From Clarireedia homoeocarpa (Eukaryota > Ascomycota > Leotiomycetes > Helotiales > Rutstroemiaceae): DNA of 64,000 nt. The stretch spans positions 124,001 through 188,000 of the forward strand of contig LNKV01000028.1 of the NCBI GenBank assembly GCA_001465935.1. Direction: 5' to 3'. The stretch's first letter is position 1, and each line of letters starts with the position of its first letter. The notes beneath the pieces were generated by a model. That model saw only the letters and a list, made by a program, of their open reading frames with translations. It searched no databases and was not told where the DNA came from. Of this stretch, positions 1 through 11,300 are shown piece after piece. A program made the position numbers and the translations under genes.

Positions 1-2
1 CC

Positions 3-1754
3 AAGTACACACTACGGGACAGACGCAAATTACTAGAGGCATCGGTTAAGAACATCCACCTTCGATTCGAACTTCACACCTACAGTTCCGCCCACTCAGC
101 CGCCGAAATTGATCCTGCTCTGCGTAAAATTGTCGCAGAATCCTCCGAAGGACTAGTCCTTAAAAATCCCCGCTCAATGTACAGGCTCAATAGCCGCAAC
201 GATGATTGGATGAAAGTAAAGCCCGAATACATGTCCGGTTTCGGTGAATCCCTTGACTGCATCGTCATCGGCGGGTACTACGGCTCCGGCCACCGCGGCG
301 GCAACCTCTCCTCCTTTCTCTGCGGCTTGCGCGTCGACGCAAAAGAACGCAAACCCCACGACAGTGAAATGAAATGCTACTCCTTCTTCAAAGTCGGAGG
401 TGGTTTCAACGCCGATGATTATGCCGAGATTCGTCACCAGACAAATGGTAAATGGATTAAATGGGACGTTACCAATCCGCCCAGAAATTTCATCGAGCTC
501 GCGGGTTCCCACAACGACAAAGAACGACCCGACGTCTGGATCAAGCCGTGTGACTCTATCGTCATCGAAGCAAAAGCCGCATCGGTCGGCGTATCGGATT
601 CATTCCGCACGAAATTCACGTTGCGATTCCCGCGCTTTAAGCGCTTACGCCCGGATAAGGATTGGACTTCTGCGCTTACGGTTGAGCAATTCCTAGAGTT
701 GAAAGCAAAAGTTGAGGAGGATTCGAAGAATAACGAGTTTAAAGTGGATAACAAAAAACGCGGCATCAAACGTCTTAAGAGAGAGAAGGTTGTTGCGGGC
801 GCGAATGCTAATGCTAATCATGCCATACAACCATCCTCCGAACCGGCAGCACTAAACACAAATGTTTTCGAGGGGTTGAATTTCTGCGTGCTGAGCGAGA
901 TGGTAGACCCGGTGAAGAAGAGCAAAGCACAATTAGAAGAGTTGATTAAAAGGAATGGGGGAACGATATATCAGAATCCTAAAGCGGCGATTAATGGTGA
1001 AGAGGAGGGGGAGATGATTGTGGTAGGGGAGAAGAGGGTTGTGAAGGTGGCGAGTTTGGTGAAAGAGGGGAAGACGAGTATTGTGAGAGGGAAATGGATT
1101 TTGGATGCGGTGGGTCAGATGGAGAGGGATGGAGTAACTGGAGGTGGGATAGGGAGGGGAAGGTGGGTTGTGCCGTGGGAGGAGAAGCATATGTTTTTCG
1201 TGAAGGGGGAGGATAGGGAGAGGGTGTCGGAGGCGACAGATGAATGGGGGGATAGTTGGGGGAGGGATGTGGATGGGGAGGAGGTGAGGGTTTTGGTGGG
1301 GGGTATGGAGTTGGTGGGGGGTATGGAGTTGCTTAAGTTGGAGGGGAAAGGAGAGGGGAATGATAGAAAGGGGCTAGTAGGGAGATTACTAAAAGAGCTG
1401 GAGGATCGTGGGAGAGGTCTAGGTGTGATAAAGGGGATGCTGTTCAGAAATTGCACAGCACTGGTGGTGGGTGATATCAAAGATGCGCCTGTGGATGTGA
1501 GGATAGCGATGAATTGGTTTGAATTTGCTGGCGGGAAGGTGGTGAGCGATCGGGATGGAAAGGGGAAGGAAAAGGACGTGATTACGCATATATTCTTCAC
1601 AAACGAAGAAGAAGACAATGAGGAGACGATCAAAGAAATCAAGGGGAATGTTAAAGGATCACCGTTTCTGGTCGGTTGGAGATGGATCCGGGATTCTTGG
1701 GATGAAGGGAAAAGAGTGGATGAAGGGTTATATGTGGTTGGTCTGGGATTATGA
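3..1754 (+). CDS. LIG4: DNA ligase IV, C-terminal part (5' end outside window)
   Basis: ATP-dependent DNA ligase that seals double-strand breaks in non-homologous end joining, in the nucleus with an XRCC4/Lif1 partner. The frame is open from base 3, so the N-terminal domain and active-site lysine lie outside the window; 583 residues are visible. Seen: YTLRDRR near the start, then the motif EGLVLKNPRSMYRL (about residues 48-61) and DDWMKVKPEYM, typical of the nucleotidyltransferase core, followed by the OB-fold. A first BRCT domain spans roughly residues 290-370 (FCVLSEMVD to WILDAV). A linker with the WVVPWEEKHMFF pattern matches the partner-binding segment between BRCT domains. A second BRCT (MLFRNCTALVVGD to WRWIRDSW) closes the protein. 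The linker contains a duplicated VGGMEL. No intron is needed in the visible part. Identification is firm. Confidence 0.93.
   Translation, partial: KYTLRDRRKLLEASVKNIHLRFELHTYSSAHSAAEIDPALRKIVAESSEGLVLKNPRSMYRLNSRNDDWMKVKPEYMSGFGESLDCIVIGGYYGSGHRGGNLSSFLCGLRVDAKERKPHDSEMKCYSFFKVGGGFNADDYAEIRHQTNGKWIKWDVTNPPRNFIELAGSHNDKERPDVWIKPCDSIVIEAKAASVGVSDSFRTKFTLRFPRFKRLRPDKDWTSALTVEQFLELKAKVEEDSKNNEFKVDNKKRGIKRLKREKVVAGANANANHAIQPSSEPAALNTNVFEGLNFCVLSEMVDPVKKSKAQLEELIKRNGGTIYQNPKAAINGEEEGEMIVVGEKRVVKVASLVKEGKTSIVRGKWILDAVGQMERDGVTGGGIGRGRWVVPWEEKHMFFVKGEDRERVSEATDEWGDSWGRDVDGEEVRVLVGGMELVGGMELLKLEGKGEGNDRKGLVGRLLKELEDRGRGLGVIKGMLFRNCTALVVGDIKDAPVDVRIAMNWFEFAGGKVVSDRDGKGKEKDVITHIFFTNEEEDNEETIKEIKGNVKGSPFLVGWRWIRDSWDEGKRVDEGLYVVGLGL
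1293..1328 (+). repeat. 18-bp perfect tandem duplication in the lig4 linker
   Basis: Two adjacent copies of an 18-nt unit (TTGGTGGGGGGTATGGAG) encode LVGGME twice, between the two BRCT domains. The surrounding coding strand (about 940-1400) is strongly purine-rich with many G runs. Confidence 0.85.
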
Positions 1755-2409
1755 TTGGCTGGGCTGGGCTGGATAGGATTAGATAATAGAGTTATCTTGG
1801 TTAGTTGACGTATGAATTTTGAGGCTGGATATAAAAGTATAGTGCTTTTTGGGCTTGGAAATGTGCATGTGTTAGGATAGGTAAGTTAGCAGATAGGAGA
1901 TACATTGACTGACGCATTTACCACCTACTTCCTTACCTATCTATCATCGAAGCTCGCCTCCCTTTCCACAGAAATATCTACGCGGAAATCTAATACCATT
2001 GCTACAGGTTGGATGGAATCATATGTCAATTATTACTACCAAACAGCCCTTGAATCCTCTTTATTTTTTTCCCTCCTCGTGGTAAGTTAGTATCATTCGG
2101 AATGTTATTCGCACACTAACTAAATATTTGATTCGATAGTTATCAACGCATTTGATATAGTGCTGAAGAATATATCTCCCAACTCAAAATCGGGGAGTAT
2201 TGGGGGAGGGAGAATAGTAAGAGGGAGGCAGAGAATAGTAAGAGAGGAAACAGAGATATTATATTGTCCAAACAACTAATTTACAGTACAGTACATCTAA
2301 ACTCTAATAATAACATTCGCAAAAGACATAACCAAGCAAGCAAGCAAGCACGCCGCACCCCAGAGCCAAACGCTCCAAGGATTGATAGGCCATCCAGACA
2401 ACTAACCAA
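1755..2409. other. Intergenic: convergent 3' ends of lig4 and lipase
   Basis: No gene seen. The spacer carries an AAGC-type microsatellite near 2334-2352 and a repeated GAGAATAGTAAGAG around 2210-2245. It lies between two convergent genes, so it should hold both 3' UTRs. Confidence 0.6.
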
Positions 2410-3696
2410 TCACAAAGGCGACGATGTAATATTAACCGCCACATCCCTCACAGTACACCCATCCACCTTATACTTCCGCTCGTACTCCCCATCAAATACC
2501 GCTCCCAACCACTCCCACGCCGCCGCATTCCCATTTATATGTTCCGCCACATGCCCTCCCACCGAATTCCTAAAATACAGAATATTCACTCCCACCCCGC
2601 AGTACCTCTGAAACAGCGCATCCGTCCCATTAATCGGCGCCAGCTCGTCCGCCACTGCATGATACATCAGCATCGGCATTTGCGGCACCCCGTGATACCC
2701 CATCATACAGTCGCGATGGAATATAGACTGCATCAGCGGCGCATCGAGAATATCTGCTTTCCCGCCGATGAAATAATTCCAGATTGTCTGGTTCTCGAAC
2801 ACGACATGCGCGACTGGATATGACATGTTCAGCGCGCCTAGAAACGTCGTCGCGTTGTAAGGGCCAGAGGGCTTGAGTCGGCTGAGTAGGTATGATCGAG
2901 CGCGTGGATACTGCGCTGTCGCTCCTAGTAGGGCGGAGGGGACGAGGCCAGCCCAGGTGCTGCCACTGGCTTCAATCACGGTCTCGGCGGCGTTGGCGGG
3001 CACTCCGCCGATAGCCATGCCGCTGATGGGAAGCTCAGGTGCGTATTGTACTGCAAGTTCAGCAGCGAATTCGCTAGCGATGGAACCGCCGGAGTAGCCC
3101 CACATGGCGGTGCGAATGGAGGGTGAGATTGAGACGGGGATGGTGTAGTTGGGGGAGTGGGACAGAGAGCGCACGGCTCGGATGGAGTCGAGTACAGCGT
3201 GACCTTCGGAGACGCCGGCGGCGAAGGAGGCGAGGGGGCCTTCGAAGTCGGGGATATTGACCAGCCAGCCGAGACCTAGGGCTTGGGGGATATCGGGGTA
3301 AGTAAGGCCATCGGTGTAGAAGGAGTAGGAGGGAGATGCGTCTACTGAAGCGGTGTTGTAGGGGATTTGGTAGGATAGTAACGCGCTGCTGTTTGCGGGT
3401 GGTGAAGATGGAATGAGGAGGGTTGTGACGGCCCAGGATGGTTGGTAGAGACTATCTGTTGTTCGGTAGACGATGTTGTAGGCGATGGAGCAGTTGGGGA
3501 TTATGGATGTGAGGTTTCCGGGTGCTGTTCGGAATCGTAGAATAGTTCCAGGTGCGGAAGATGCATAGTTTGCTGGCGCTGTGTAGAAAGGGTCTTGAGA
3601 AGGGGGGATTGGAATCGACTGGTAGGCAGTAGGAATTGCTAGGGCTGAGGTGAAAACTATGCTCAATGAGAGCAACGAGTATTGTAGGAGATTCAT
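2410..3696 (-). CDS. Secreted lipase, LIP family
   Basis: Predicted extracellular alpha/beta-hydrolase of the secretory lipase family known from Candida LIP genes (PF03583 type); it would hydrolyse ester bonds of lipids. The ATG at 3696 is chosen over an in-frame ATG 22 codons upstream because it starts directly with a good signal peptide (MNLLQYSLLSLSIVFTSALA, cleavage before IPTAY). The product is 428 aa in a single exon. The nucleophile elbow is WGYSGGS (Ser about residue 202). A late Asp (AVADELAPING) and His (VGGHVAEH) fit the catalytic triad and the family's C-terminal pattern. Several NxS/T sites (NLTS, NYTI, NATT, NMSY, NQTI, NGT) suggest N-glycosylation. A TATA-like element (TTATATAC on the plus strand near 3773) lies about 80 bp upstream. 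Substrate cannot be told. Confidence 0.88.
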   Translation of the reverse strand: MNLLQYSLLSLSIVFTSALAIPTAYQSIPIPPSQDPFYTAPANYASSAPGTILRFRTAPGNLTSIIPNCSIAYNIVYRTTDSLYQPSWAVTTLLIPSSPPANSSALLSYQIPYNTASVDASPSYSFYTDGLTYPDIPQALGLGWLVNIPDFEGPLASFAAGVSEGHAVLDSIRAVRSLSHSPNYTIPVSISPSIRTAMWGYSGGSIASEFAAELAVQYAPELPISGMAIGGVPANAAETVIEASGSTWAGLVPSALLGATAQYPRARSYLLSRLKPSGPYNATTFLGALNMSYPVAHVVFENQTIWNYFIGGKADILDAPLMQSIFHRDCMMGYHGVPQMPMLMYHAVADELAPINGTDALFQRYCGVGVNILYFRNSVGGHVAEHINGNAAAWEWLGAVFDGEYERKYKVDGCTVRDVAVNITSSPL

Positions 3697-4697
3697 TGTG
3701 GTAGAAGTGCAGGAGTGATTTGTATGTGTGATGAAGAAAAGAAGAATTTGGTAAAATACCATTCTTCCTCCTGCTTATATACTTCTACATCTCGTCCCGT
3801 TAACACCTAGAATCACCAGGATAATTCTGCACGGCGATGTACTCAGAGCATCTTCTTCAACGATGACAGTGTCAGCTCCCTGCATTCTCAAATCTTACAA
3901 CTGTATGTATACAGTCGTTGTCAATCTCCTCCGTCCTTCAGTCGACCTGAATACGACAGAGAGTTACACCTTGCAAAGAGTGGAGCCATAGATCGAGTTA
4001 TTACCCCAGAAATGTTGCGACTCCAATTATGTATTAGAGGTCGACCCAGAAGCGAGTGCGAGTGCGGCCTGCATGACCCGGAGGTAAGGCAGCATCGAAT
4101 CCTGGGATGAGGCTGACATGATGACATAGAAATTTCCCGGTTGGCGGTGATGCTATCGCCGGCATTAATATTTCCCCGTGTCAGCCAGCTGCATAGGGGC
4201 TTTTATAGATGAAGAAGTTTACCGAAAATCGTAATACCGATGAAATCCCGTACGAAAGATGGTTAGTGTGTTCATCAATGCTTGAATGGCTGAGCAGTCA
4301 ACGTTTAAGACTTCTCAATGTTTTCAGTTTATGTACAATACGGAGTCTACATGCAGGAAAGTACAATGAATATAGCTTCATTTATTCTGTGTTTGTTAAT
4401 CTCTCATATTGCATGGAACTGATGGAATGCCAGATGGCAGAAAGTGATCACCTATTACTGGCTTGCATAACAACTCCTCTTCCACCGTTATTGCTTGCTC
4501 ACCACATCTTCTATCCAGAAATTGGAAGCTAGTAGTTATTGCGAACATGTGTTACTACTCCGTTTCGTATCTTTAATTCTTTCAGATATCTTCCCACGGA
4601 ACCCCTTTCCCATCAGAACCAAAGAATATTCTGGAAGTGGTAGTCTTCGTTGCTTGACTGATCTATTTTCCATTGTTGTCAGTGAATATAGTTGAAT
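3697..4697. other. Intergenic region upstream of lipase
   Basis: No convincing gene. Short open frames here lack recognisable motifs and coding character. It presumably contains the lipase promoter next to 3700-3900 and, at the far end, sequence downstream of the dehydrogenase relic. Confidence 0.5.
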
Positions 4698-5332
4698 TCA
4701 AGCCAAAAACTTCCTTGCCTGGGCAATAACAGCCCTTGCACTTTGTTCTACAGTCATTGGTGGTTCAGGTCCCCCGATTCTATTCGCGAAATTCCGACCA
4801 TCCTCTGTTTGAACCCATCTATTACTTGTTAGTCATACCCACTGCTGATGAAGAAGCAAAGAACATACCCAGGATGAATGACTAGAACGACCATCTTGTT
4901 CTCTTCGTTATGGATCTTCTTGGCAGCATAATGGACGCCAGCCTTACTAACTCCATAGCCTAAAGTTGGCATGCCCAACTGCATAGCTCCTGCTCTTCCC
5001 AGGATACTTCCAATGATAACGAACTTTGGCTCAGGGGAAGCTTTGAGAAGTGGAAGCAAGGTTTGGTAGAGACTCGAGAGCAATAGGTGCGATAGTGTTG
5101 GTGTAGAAGTCTGTTGAGATGGATAAAAGGAGCGTGTCTATGGCAGACTTGAAGCTGAATCCGACTCCAGTATTTGCAATGACGACCTCAAGCTATTCAA
5201 TGTGCTTTGCTTCCAAATATTATCATGCCAAGTCCAATTCATTAAACAAATCAGAAGGTGCCTTGTATATCCAAGGTATGACTGCTTAACTCGGTTTCGG
5301 CCCGTGATGAGACATACGGTATTTGATGCCAT
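4698..5332 (-). pseudogene. Decayed short-chain dehydrogenase/reductase (nor-1-like SDR)
   Basis: Remnant of an NAD(P)-dependent short-chain reductase. The start is recognisable at 5332 (MASNTVCLITGRNR), but the rest of the glycine-rich GxxxGIG motif and about 60 following residues are missing. Family sequence resumes near 5175 with LEVVIANTG, preceded by an in-frame TAG. A one-base frameshift near 5080 separates this from LPLLKASPEPKFVIIGS and LGYGVSKAGVHYAAKKIH, which holds the YxxxK catalytic pair. After IHPG an apparently normal intron (GTATGT...TAG, about 4827-4870) leads to a final exon GWVQTEDG...EQSARAVIAQARKFLA ending at TGA 4698-4700. The 3' half is well preserved and the 5' half is destroyed. 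It could only be functional if a quite different gene model exists. Confidence 0.75.
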
Positions 5333-6368
5333 GTTTCGTGATTGTAAAAGCGGTTCGTTGATGACATTCGAACTTGAAGATATACAGAAAAAAACACTGC
5401 CAATAAAGGAGCACTGGGAAAGGAAAGAACGAACACCTTGAAAATTCAGATGGGCAGCTCTACGATCTAATCTCAAGAGATTCCAGCGTTTAAGACGAAA
5501 TCAAGAGAGGAAACCAGATCTAAGATAGTGACTTGCAGTACGAAGATAACAGTTAGACTGCCCGAGTGGCGCAGACGGTGAAAAGTGATGTTCATAGTTG
5601 CATGTACCATCCAACACCGACCTAATTCGTAAAGGCCTAGCCGTCTAGCTATGCATGATGCTACACACAGAGGCCAAACGTACACATCAATCTGATTCCA
5701 GATATCCCAAAATCGTATTCAGATTACAAATAAATGGCACACAGGATCCTTGGCAACTTGCCCCGCTCACTTTCTTGGTGATCAAAACCAATACTATGCC
5801 TAGCAACTGCACAAGTCAAATGTTGTTAGCATGTTTGCGGGTTCAATGGCACGATGCTACTCTCATTCTCAACTAACAGTTGATCCCCACTAGTAAATTA
5901 TGTCACATTCGTTTTGGCGACGAACTAGAATTGCGATTTTGATATATTTATAGCTAAAACAAAGATGTGTATATCTTTTTAAGCCGATATTGTAACTTTA
6001 AATAGATTCTTAAAATATGTCTCTACAATCAAATACAAGCTATCAGATATTGAAAGGGACAGATAGTTATGCGGAAGCAAATCACGTTGTGCTGCTGTTG
6101 GGAATTGGACCAATCATAGAAGCTACAGTAGGAGATAGCTTCATGACCCCGCATGACGATACAAGTAAGTAGATAGGTAGTTAGTTGCATGTATCTTTCT
6201 TGCATTGATGCTGTGAAACAATCGATTGCTTACGTCCGACCACGACATCGAGGATCCAAAATTCCACTTCTAAAGCAGATATCTCATGTCCTAGTGCGTT
6301 CTGGTCAACCTCCCTGCACCATTCCAACTGTACATATCACGCCCCAATACATCCACTCACTCCTCAAA
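5333..6368. other. Intergenic, AT-rich towards the amidohydrolase
   Basis: No gene seen. The segment 5900-6060 is AT-rich and just precedes the amidohydrolase promoter. A short stretch at about 5558-5582 looks like the 5' arm of a tRNA but has no matching B box or 3' half. Confidence 0.5.
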
Positions 6369-7643
6369 ATGTCCAGCCCGGACAAATCCGTTAGGAGCCT
6401 CCCCAACTTTGATTTCCCAAAATACCAAACTCTCTACAAAGAATTCCACTCGCACCCAGAACTATCCGGCCAAGAAGCCACCACTGCCGCCCGCGTAGCC
6501 CAGTACCTCCACTCCCTCAAAGCCTTCACAATCCACGAGAAAATTGGCGGTCACGGGATCGCCGCCGTTCTGCCCAATGGCGCCGGCCCCACCGTTCTCC
6601 TTCGAGCTGACATGGATGGTCTCCCCGTGCTTGAGCAAACCAACCTCCCATACGCTAGCACCGCGACCCAGCGCGACAAAAATGGCATCACGCAACCTGT
6701 AATGCACGCTTGCGGCCACGACATTCACATCGTGAGTCTCCTCGCTGCCGCAGACCATCTCCTCTTAACGCGGGACTCCTGGTCCGGGACCCTCGTTCTA
6801 ATATTTCAGCCGGCGGAGGAGAGCAGCCATGGGGCGCAGGCGATGGTGGACGATGGGTTGTATACGACTTTTCAAGTGCCGGTGCCGGATGTGGTGTTAG
6901 GACAACATGTGGTTCCGTTTCGGGCGGGGCAGGTTGCGCTGGGTCATGGAGTGGCGTTCAGTGCGGGTGATTCTTTTAAAGTTACGTTTTTTGGACGGGG
7001 CGGACATGGGTCTGCGCCGCATTTGACGATTGATCCTGTGGTTATGGCGGCGTCGGTCGTAGTGAGGTTGCAGACGATTGTAAGTCGGGAAATTGATCCT
7101 AGGGACGAGGTCGCGGTGGTTACGGTGGGGAGTATAAAAGGGGGGGAAACGGAAAATGTCATTCCAGCTCATGCAACGATGTTGGTGAATATTCGGACTC
7201 TCGACGAAAAGACGAGAGATAAAGTCTTAGCGTCCATGGAACGAATCGTAAAAGCAGAAGCCAACGCGAGCGGCGCATTGAAGGAACCGACCATTGAGCA
7301 CATCTCCCGCTTTCCCATCACAAGAAACGACCCAGAATGTACAGACAGATTGATGAAGACATTCAAGAAAGATTTCGGAGAAGATTTCGATCCTAACTAT
7401 CGAGGAAGCATGGCCAGCGAGGATTTCTCCGTCCTGGCTACTGCTGTAGGGAAACCGAGTGTCTACTGGGTGATTGGAGGAGTTGATCCGGATGTTTGGG
7501 ATGATCATATCAAGAATGGAACATATATTCCTGGTAATCATTCCCCATTTTTTGCGCCTGTACCTATGCCTACGTTGCTTGTTGGGCCTCGAGCTCTTTG
7601 TGCTGCCGCGATGGAGTTTTTTGATGGAAAACGATCATCATGA
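6369..7643 (+). CDS. M20-family amidohydrolase (carboxypeptidase/IAA-amino-acid hydrolase-like)
   Basis: Metal-dependent amidohydrolase of the M20D group, which cleaves N-acyl or amide-linked amino acids such as hippurate or indoleacetyl conjugates; the substrate is unknown here. The ATG at 6369 gives 424 aa starting MSSPDKS; an in-frame ATG 60 codons upstream gives an extension without family similarity. Metal-binding and catalytic motifs are intact: RADMDGLPV, HACGHDIHI (about residues 115-125), QPAEESSHGA, GQHVVPF, and the dimerisation-domain signature FFGRGGHGSAPHLTIDPV. SMASEDFSVL and GNHSPFF are the late conserved segments. No signal peptide is visible, so it is probably cytosolic. Single exon. 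Confidence 0.9.
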   Translation: MSSPDKSVRSLPNFDFPKYQTLYKEFHSHPELSGQEATTAARVAQYLHSLKAFTIHEKIGGHGIAAVLPNGAGPTVLLRADMDGLPVLEQTNLPYASTATQRDKNGITQPVMHACGHDIHIVSLLAAADHLLLTRDSWSGTLVLIFQPAEESSHGAQAMVDDGLYTTFQVPVPDVVLGQHVVPFRAGQVALGHGVAFSAGDSFKVTFFGRGGHGSAPHLTIDPVVMAASVVVRLQTIVSREIDPRDEVAVVTVGSIKGGETENVIPAHATMLVNIRTLDEKTRDKVLASMERIVKAEANASGALKEPTIEHISRFPITRNDPECTDRLMKTFKKDFGEDFDPNYRGSMASEDFSVLATAVGKPSVYWVIGGVDPDVWDDHIKNGTYIPGNHSPFFAPVPMPTLLVGPRALCAAAMEFFDGKRSS

Positions 7644-8341
7644 TGCATAGAATATTAGCCAGCGGTAATAATACTACGACGTAATTTTGCGGTCAAAGTT
7701 CAAAGTAGGCCCGATCTCATTGCAAATGATTATAAAAACATACAAACATCCATACTGGTTCATGAATTCAATCTGTCCACTTGTAAAATGCTCCAATGTG
7801 TATATATGTTGTGCATATATGTCCATTTCTGTACCTGTATCTGTTTTTCGCATCCTGTTATCTATATTACATTCCCCTTTCTCCCTTCCCATTTCCATCC
7901 CAAAATATCATCGGCCCCCCACGATGAGATTCCACCCATACCATCTATCTACTTATAACTTTTACCCTTCCTTTCCATCCCCGGCCCAAAATGCCGCTCA
8001 CTAGCCCTTTGTATTTGCAATATATATACCCAGAATCCAAAATCCCCATCCCCATCTCCATCCAGATCCCATCAACACCTTTCCATCCCAGCCCCACCAC
8101 CCATACCACAAGCTCCCGGCACGCTCCCGAAAATGAAAACACCTGGTCGATGACGTTCTAGAAACGCCCTCGCAATGCATATGTGTACGTGATGTTTCTT
8201 CTCCTTTGTCTTCCATCTTGTTTCTTGCTCTGCTTGCTTTCAATAGACTTCAGGTGAAAATGAAGATGAGACAACCAAGAAGCGAACAAAACCACTCAGA
8301 AAGAAAAAAGCTTCAATAAAACAAGATATAAGAAGAGATAA
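7644..8341. other. Intergenic: convergent 3' ends
   Basis: No gene seen. Pyrimidine-rich on the plus strand with several short overlapping open frames that look random. It lies between the end of the amidohydrolase and the end of the fmp27-like gene. Confidence 0.5.
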
Positions 8342-11300
8342 TCAAGATAATCTCTTCCCAAACAAACTCCTCGGATTCCTTACACTTCTCGTGTCATCGT
8401 CATCCACAACAGCCGATTCATCTCTCACGTCTCTATTTTCAACTCCATCTCTACTTCCTACCCCATCTCTGCTGCCCAACTCATCTCTACTCCCAAACCC
8501 ATCTCTACTCCCCAAACCATCTCTACTCCCCAAACCATCTCTACTTCCCAACCCATCTCTATTCCCACCACTAACCCCAAGTCCATCCTTCTTCTTCAGC
8601 CTCCCAAACGTACTCACAATAAACTGACCCGCCACATTCCTCCCCTCCTCAAATACTCCTAACCCAATCGTACTTCCACTCCTAGATACCGGTCTCAGAC
8701 TCCTCGCATCAGTATCCTCGTCACGATTCGCAGGCGTCATCGTAAAACTCGGCGCGTAGTGCGCTCTCCCAGAAGACGAGGCAGGAGGCGCCGAATGTCC
8801 CGAATAAACACTTGACGAGCCTGATGCTAGAACCTCGGGGCCATTCCTACTGCTCGCAAATGAACGTCTTGGGCTTTTTGATCTCGATTGCGATTCCGAG
8901 TCCCGATTTCGGGTATTGATGCTGCGGGTTTCGGTGGGACTTGTGGCGAATGTACTACTTGAGTCACTGTGTTCATATGGATCGTCATTCATAGAAGGTG
9001 TAAGAATCACACTACTAGTAGCTAACTCCCTAAGCCGATTTTGCTGCGCGGTAGTAGGACGATGTTTACTAAACTTATTTCCAATAATGGCACCGGTATG
9101 GGAAATCAATGCACGAATGACGTCCTTTTTGAGCGCGAGAGCGAGGTCCAGATTCGACCATGTCTTATTGCGGTACTCGATCATAGGGAGACGAAACACG
9201 AAATCGTGCACATCTTCAAGGTTGCGGTCGCCCTTACCCTTATAGCTGAGACAGAGTACCACACTGGGAATCTTAACGTACGCAAGAGTCATGTAGTTTG
9301 AGGCACGCGACATCATTTTGGTAAGATCGTCCGAGGGCTTTGCTCTGCCACGGGGTCTGCCGTTACGGTGCATACCGAAGCGTTTGGCTTTTGCTTCGTC
9401 GTTGATGGAGAGTGTGTCGGAGTTGGATGCGTTGGTAGAGACGCGACCGATGGTTGGTCGGGCAAATCCGGAATGAAGATTCTCTAAGGAGGGTTTCTTG
9501 CTGAGGCCTCTCGATGATGAAGCGCGTGGTGCGAGAGACCCTTTGTTAGACTGGAAGAGGCGGAAGTGACTGCTGTCTCCACTGTAGCCGGAGAAGATGC
9601 TACTGGCTTTGCTTTTGGTTGACATGGCAGTTGACGGTCGGGCTTGTTCTGAATTCATTGTTGGGTGTAATCGAAGTTCCAATGATCCAGCTCTTGTGCT
9701 TGAAGAGTCATTCTTGTCCACATCAGTTATTTGAAGATTGATGGAATTGCTAGCTGTTGTATCATCATCCTCGTCATCATCATTCACTGGCATCATGTGC
9801 TTGACCATGAATGGTGACTTATTCTTGGGAGCTCCATTAGACTTTTCCTCGTTATGATCAGGGAACATGTATTCAAAGAGTCTCTTTCCAACTTCATGCT
9901 CAAGTTGAATCTTCATAGGAAAGAGGTTGACTTCGAAGTGATCCATCACTGGTATACCAGCAATAGCTTCGAGCATGTACCAGTAAACTCTCAACATCTG
10001 TTGATTTCCTCCTTCATTGAAAGCACCTCGTTCACCGTCAGTATATGGTGCAAACATCTCTGGATAAATAGCATCCGGCATAAGATTCAATCCAATGATG
10101 TTTCCTATCTTTACAAGGTTGATATGCGACCCATCAGAGTTGTCAGTACGGTCGTACTCAGCACGTTGAAGCTGGAATTCCATAAGAGGTTCATTGTTGT
10201 CGCGAATCAAATGCCAGACGATCTGATTGGATGAAATGTTCCATCGTAGTAAACCACTGCTTTGAGATCCATCATATTTGCGCTGGGATGTGGTAATTGC
10301 TTTCATCATGAAGAATAATTCGTCTTCACAGCTTGCAAGATCTCTATCAAGAATGAGTCTGTCTTCCCAGCCTTTCTTGTCGAGTGATTTTGAATGAACT
10401 AGGAATTGTGTCTTGAGTTCATCGAGCTGCCTGATCCGCTCTTGCAAACGAATAACCATCTCAGGAGCTCCCCTCAAGTCGCTAAAGTCAGAGGCAAGCA
10501 TGATCTTTTCTAGTCGCTCATTACGAGTCTTCTCAAGTGGCTCGCTGTACATAAGTAGATCCAACACAATGATGTACATGGCATAGTATTGTGACGAGTT
10601 GCACAGCGCTTGTATCTTGGGGAACTCAACCCACAGATGATCGATACGACTTTCGATGCCGTTAAGACTGGAAGGATTACCAGAATCGCCACTGATCTCG
10701 TCATTATACTTTAGACGTAAAGTATTGTATTTGTCATAACGCAGACTGGCTGAGGTCTTTTGCACAACACGTTTGAAGCCAAAAGGATCGACGTGGAAAT
10801 CGAACATAACTTCCAGAGGTACCCATGGAGGCCAAATCGACCCGGCAGGGGTTCCATAATGACTTGCTGAATACAAAGACGGCAGTTGGGACATGAATCG
10901 CTTTTGATGAGTAACGAAGAACTGAGTACTGTCCATCTCAACAGAGAAGCGACGCTGAACAAGACCACTGACATCGTCGAATATGCGGTTTTTATCCATG
11001 ACTTCAACGACTTTAAGTTCCATTCCCTTAGCAGTTACCATCACCACAGATTTCGGATTCTTTTCACTTTGAAGTTGAATTTGAGGTGCGATAAGGCGTA
11101 AAAGATAGCTGTTCTGTGGCGCGAAATCAGAGGCAATATTGGCATCCAGATGGTCAGTGGATACACGAGGGGCTGATTCGTTGGCTTGTGGATCATCAGC
11201 ACTGACGAAGTTCTTTCCATCAGCAAGAAGCTCGTTGATACGGTCTTGAACCTCTTTCGAATCAGGTTCTTCATTGAAATTCTCGCGAGTTGGTGAGGTA

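Noticed and set aside
2334..2352. AAGC repeat as a possible CRISPR or regulatory array
   Set aside because: A simple tetranucleotide microsatellite without spacers.
5558..5582. tRNA-like 5' arm (GCCCGAGTGGCGCAGACGGT)
   Set aside because: Resembles the start of a Met-type tRNA but there is no B box, no matching acceptor 3' strand and no anticodon stem, so no tRNA gene is called.
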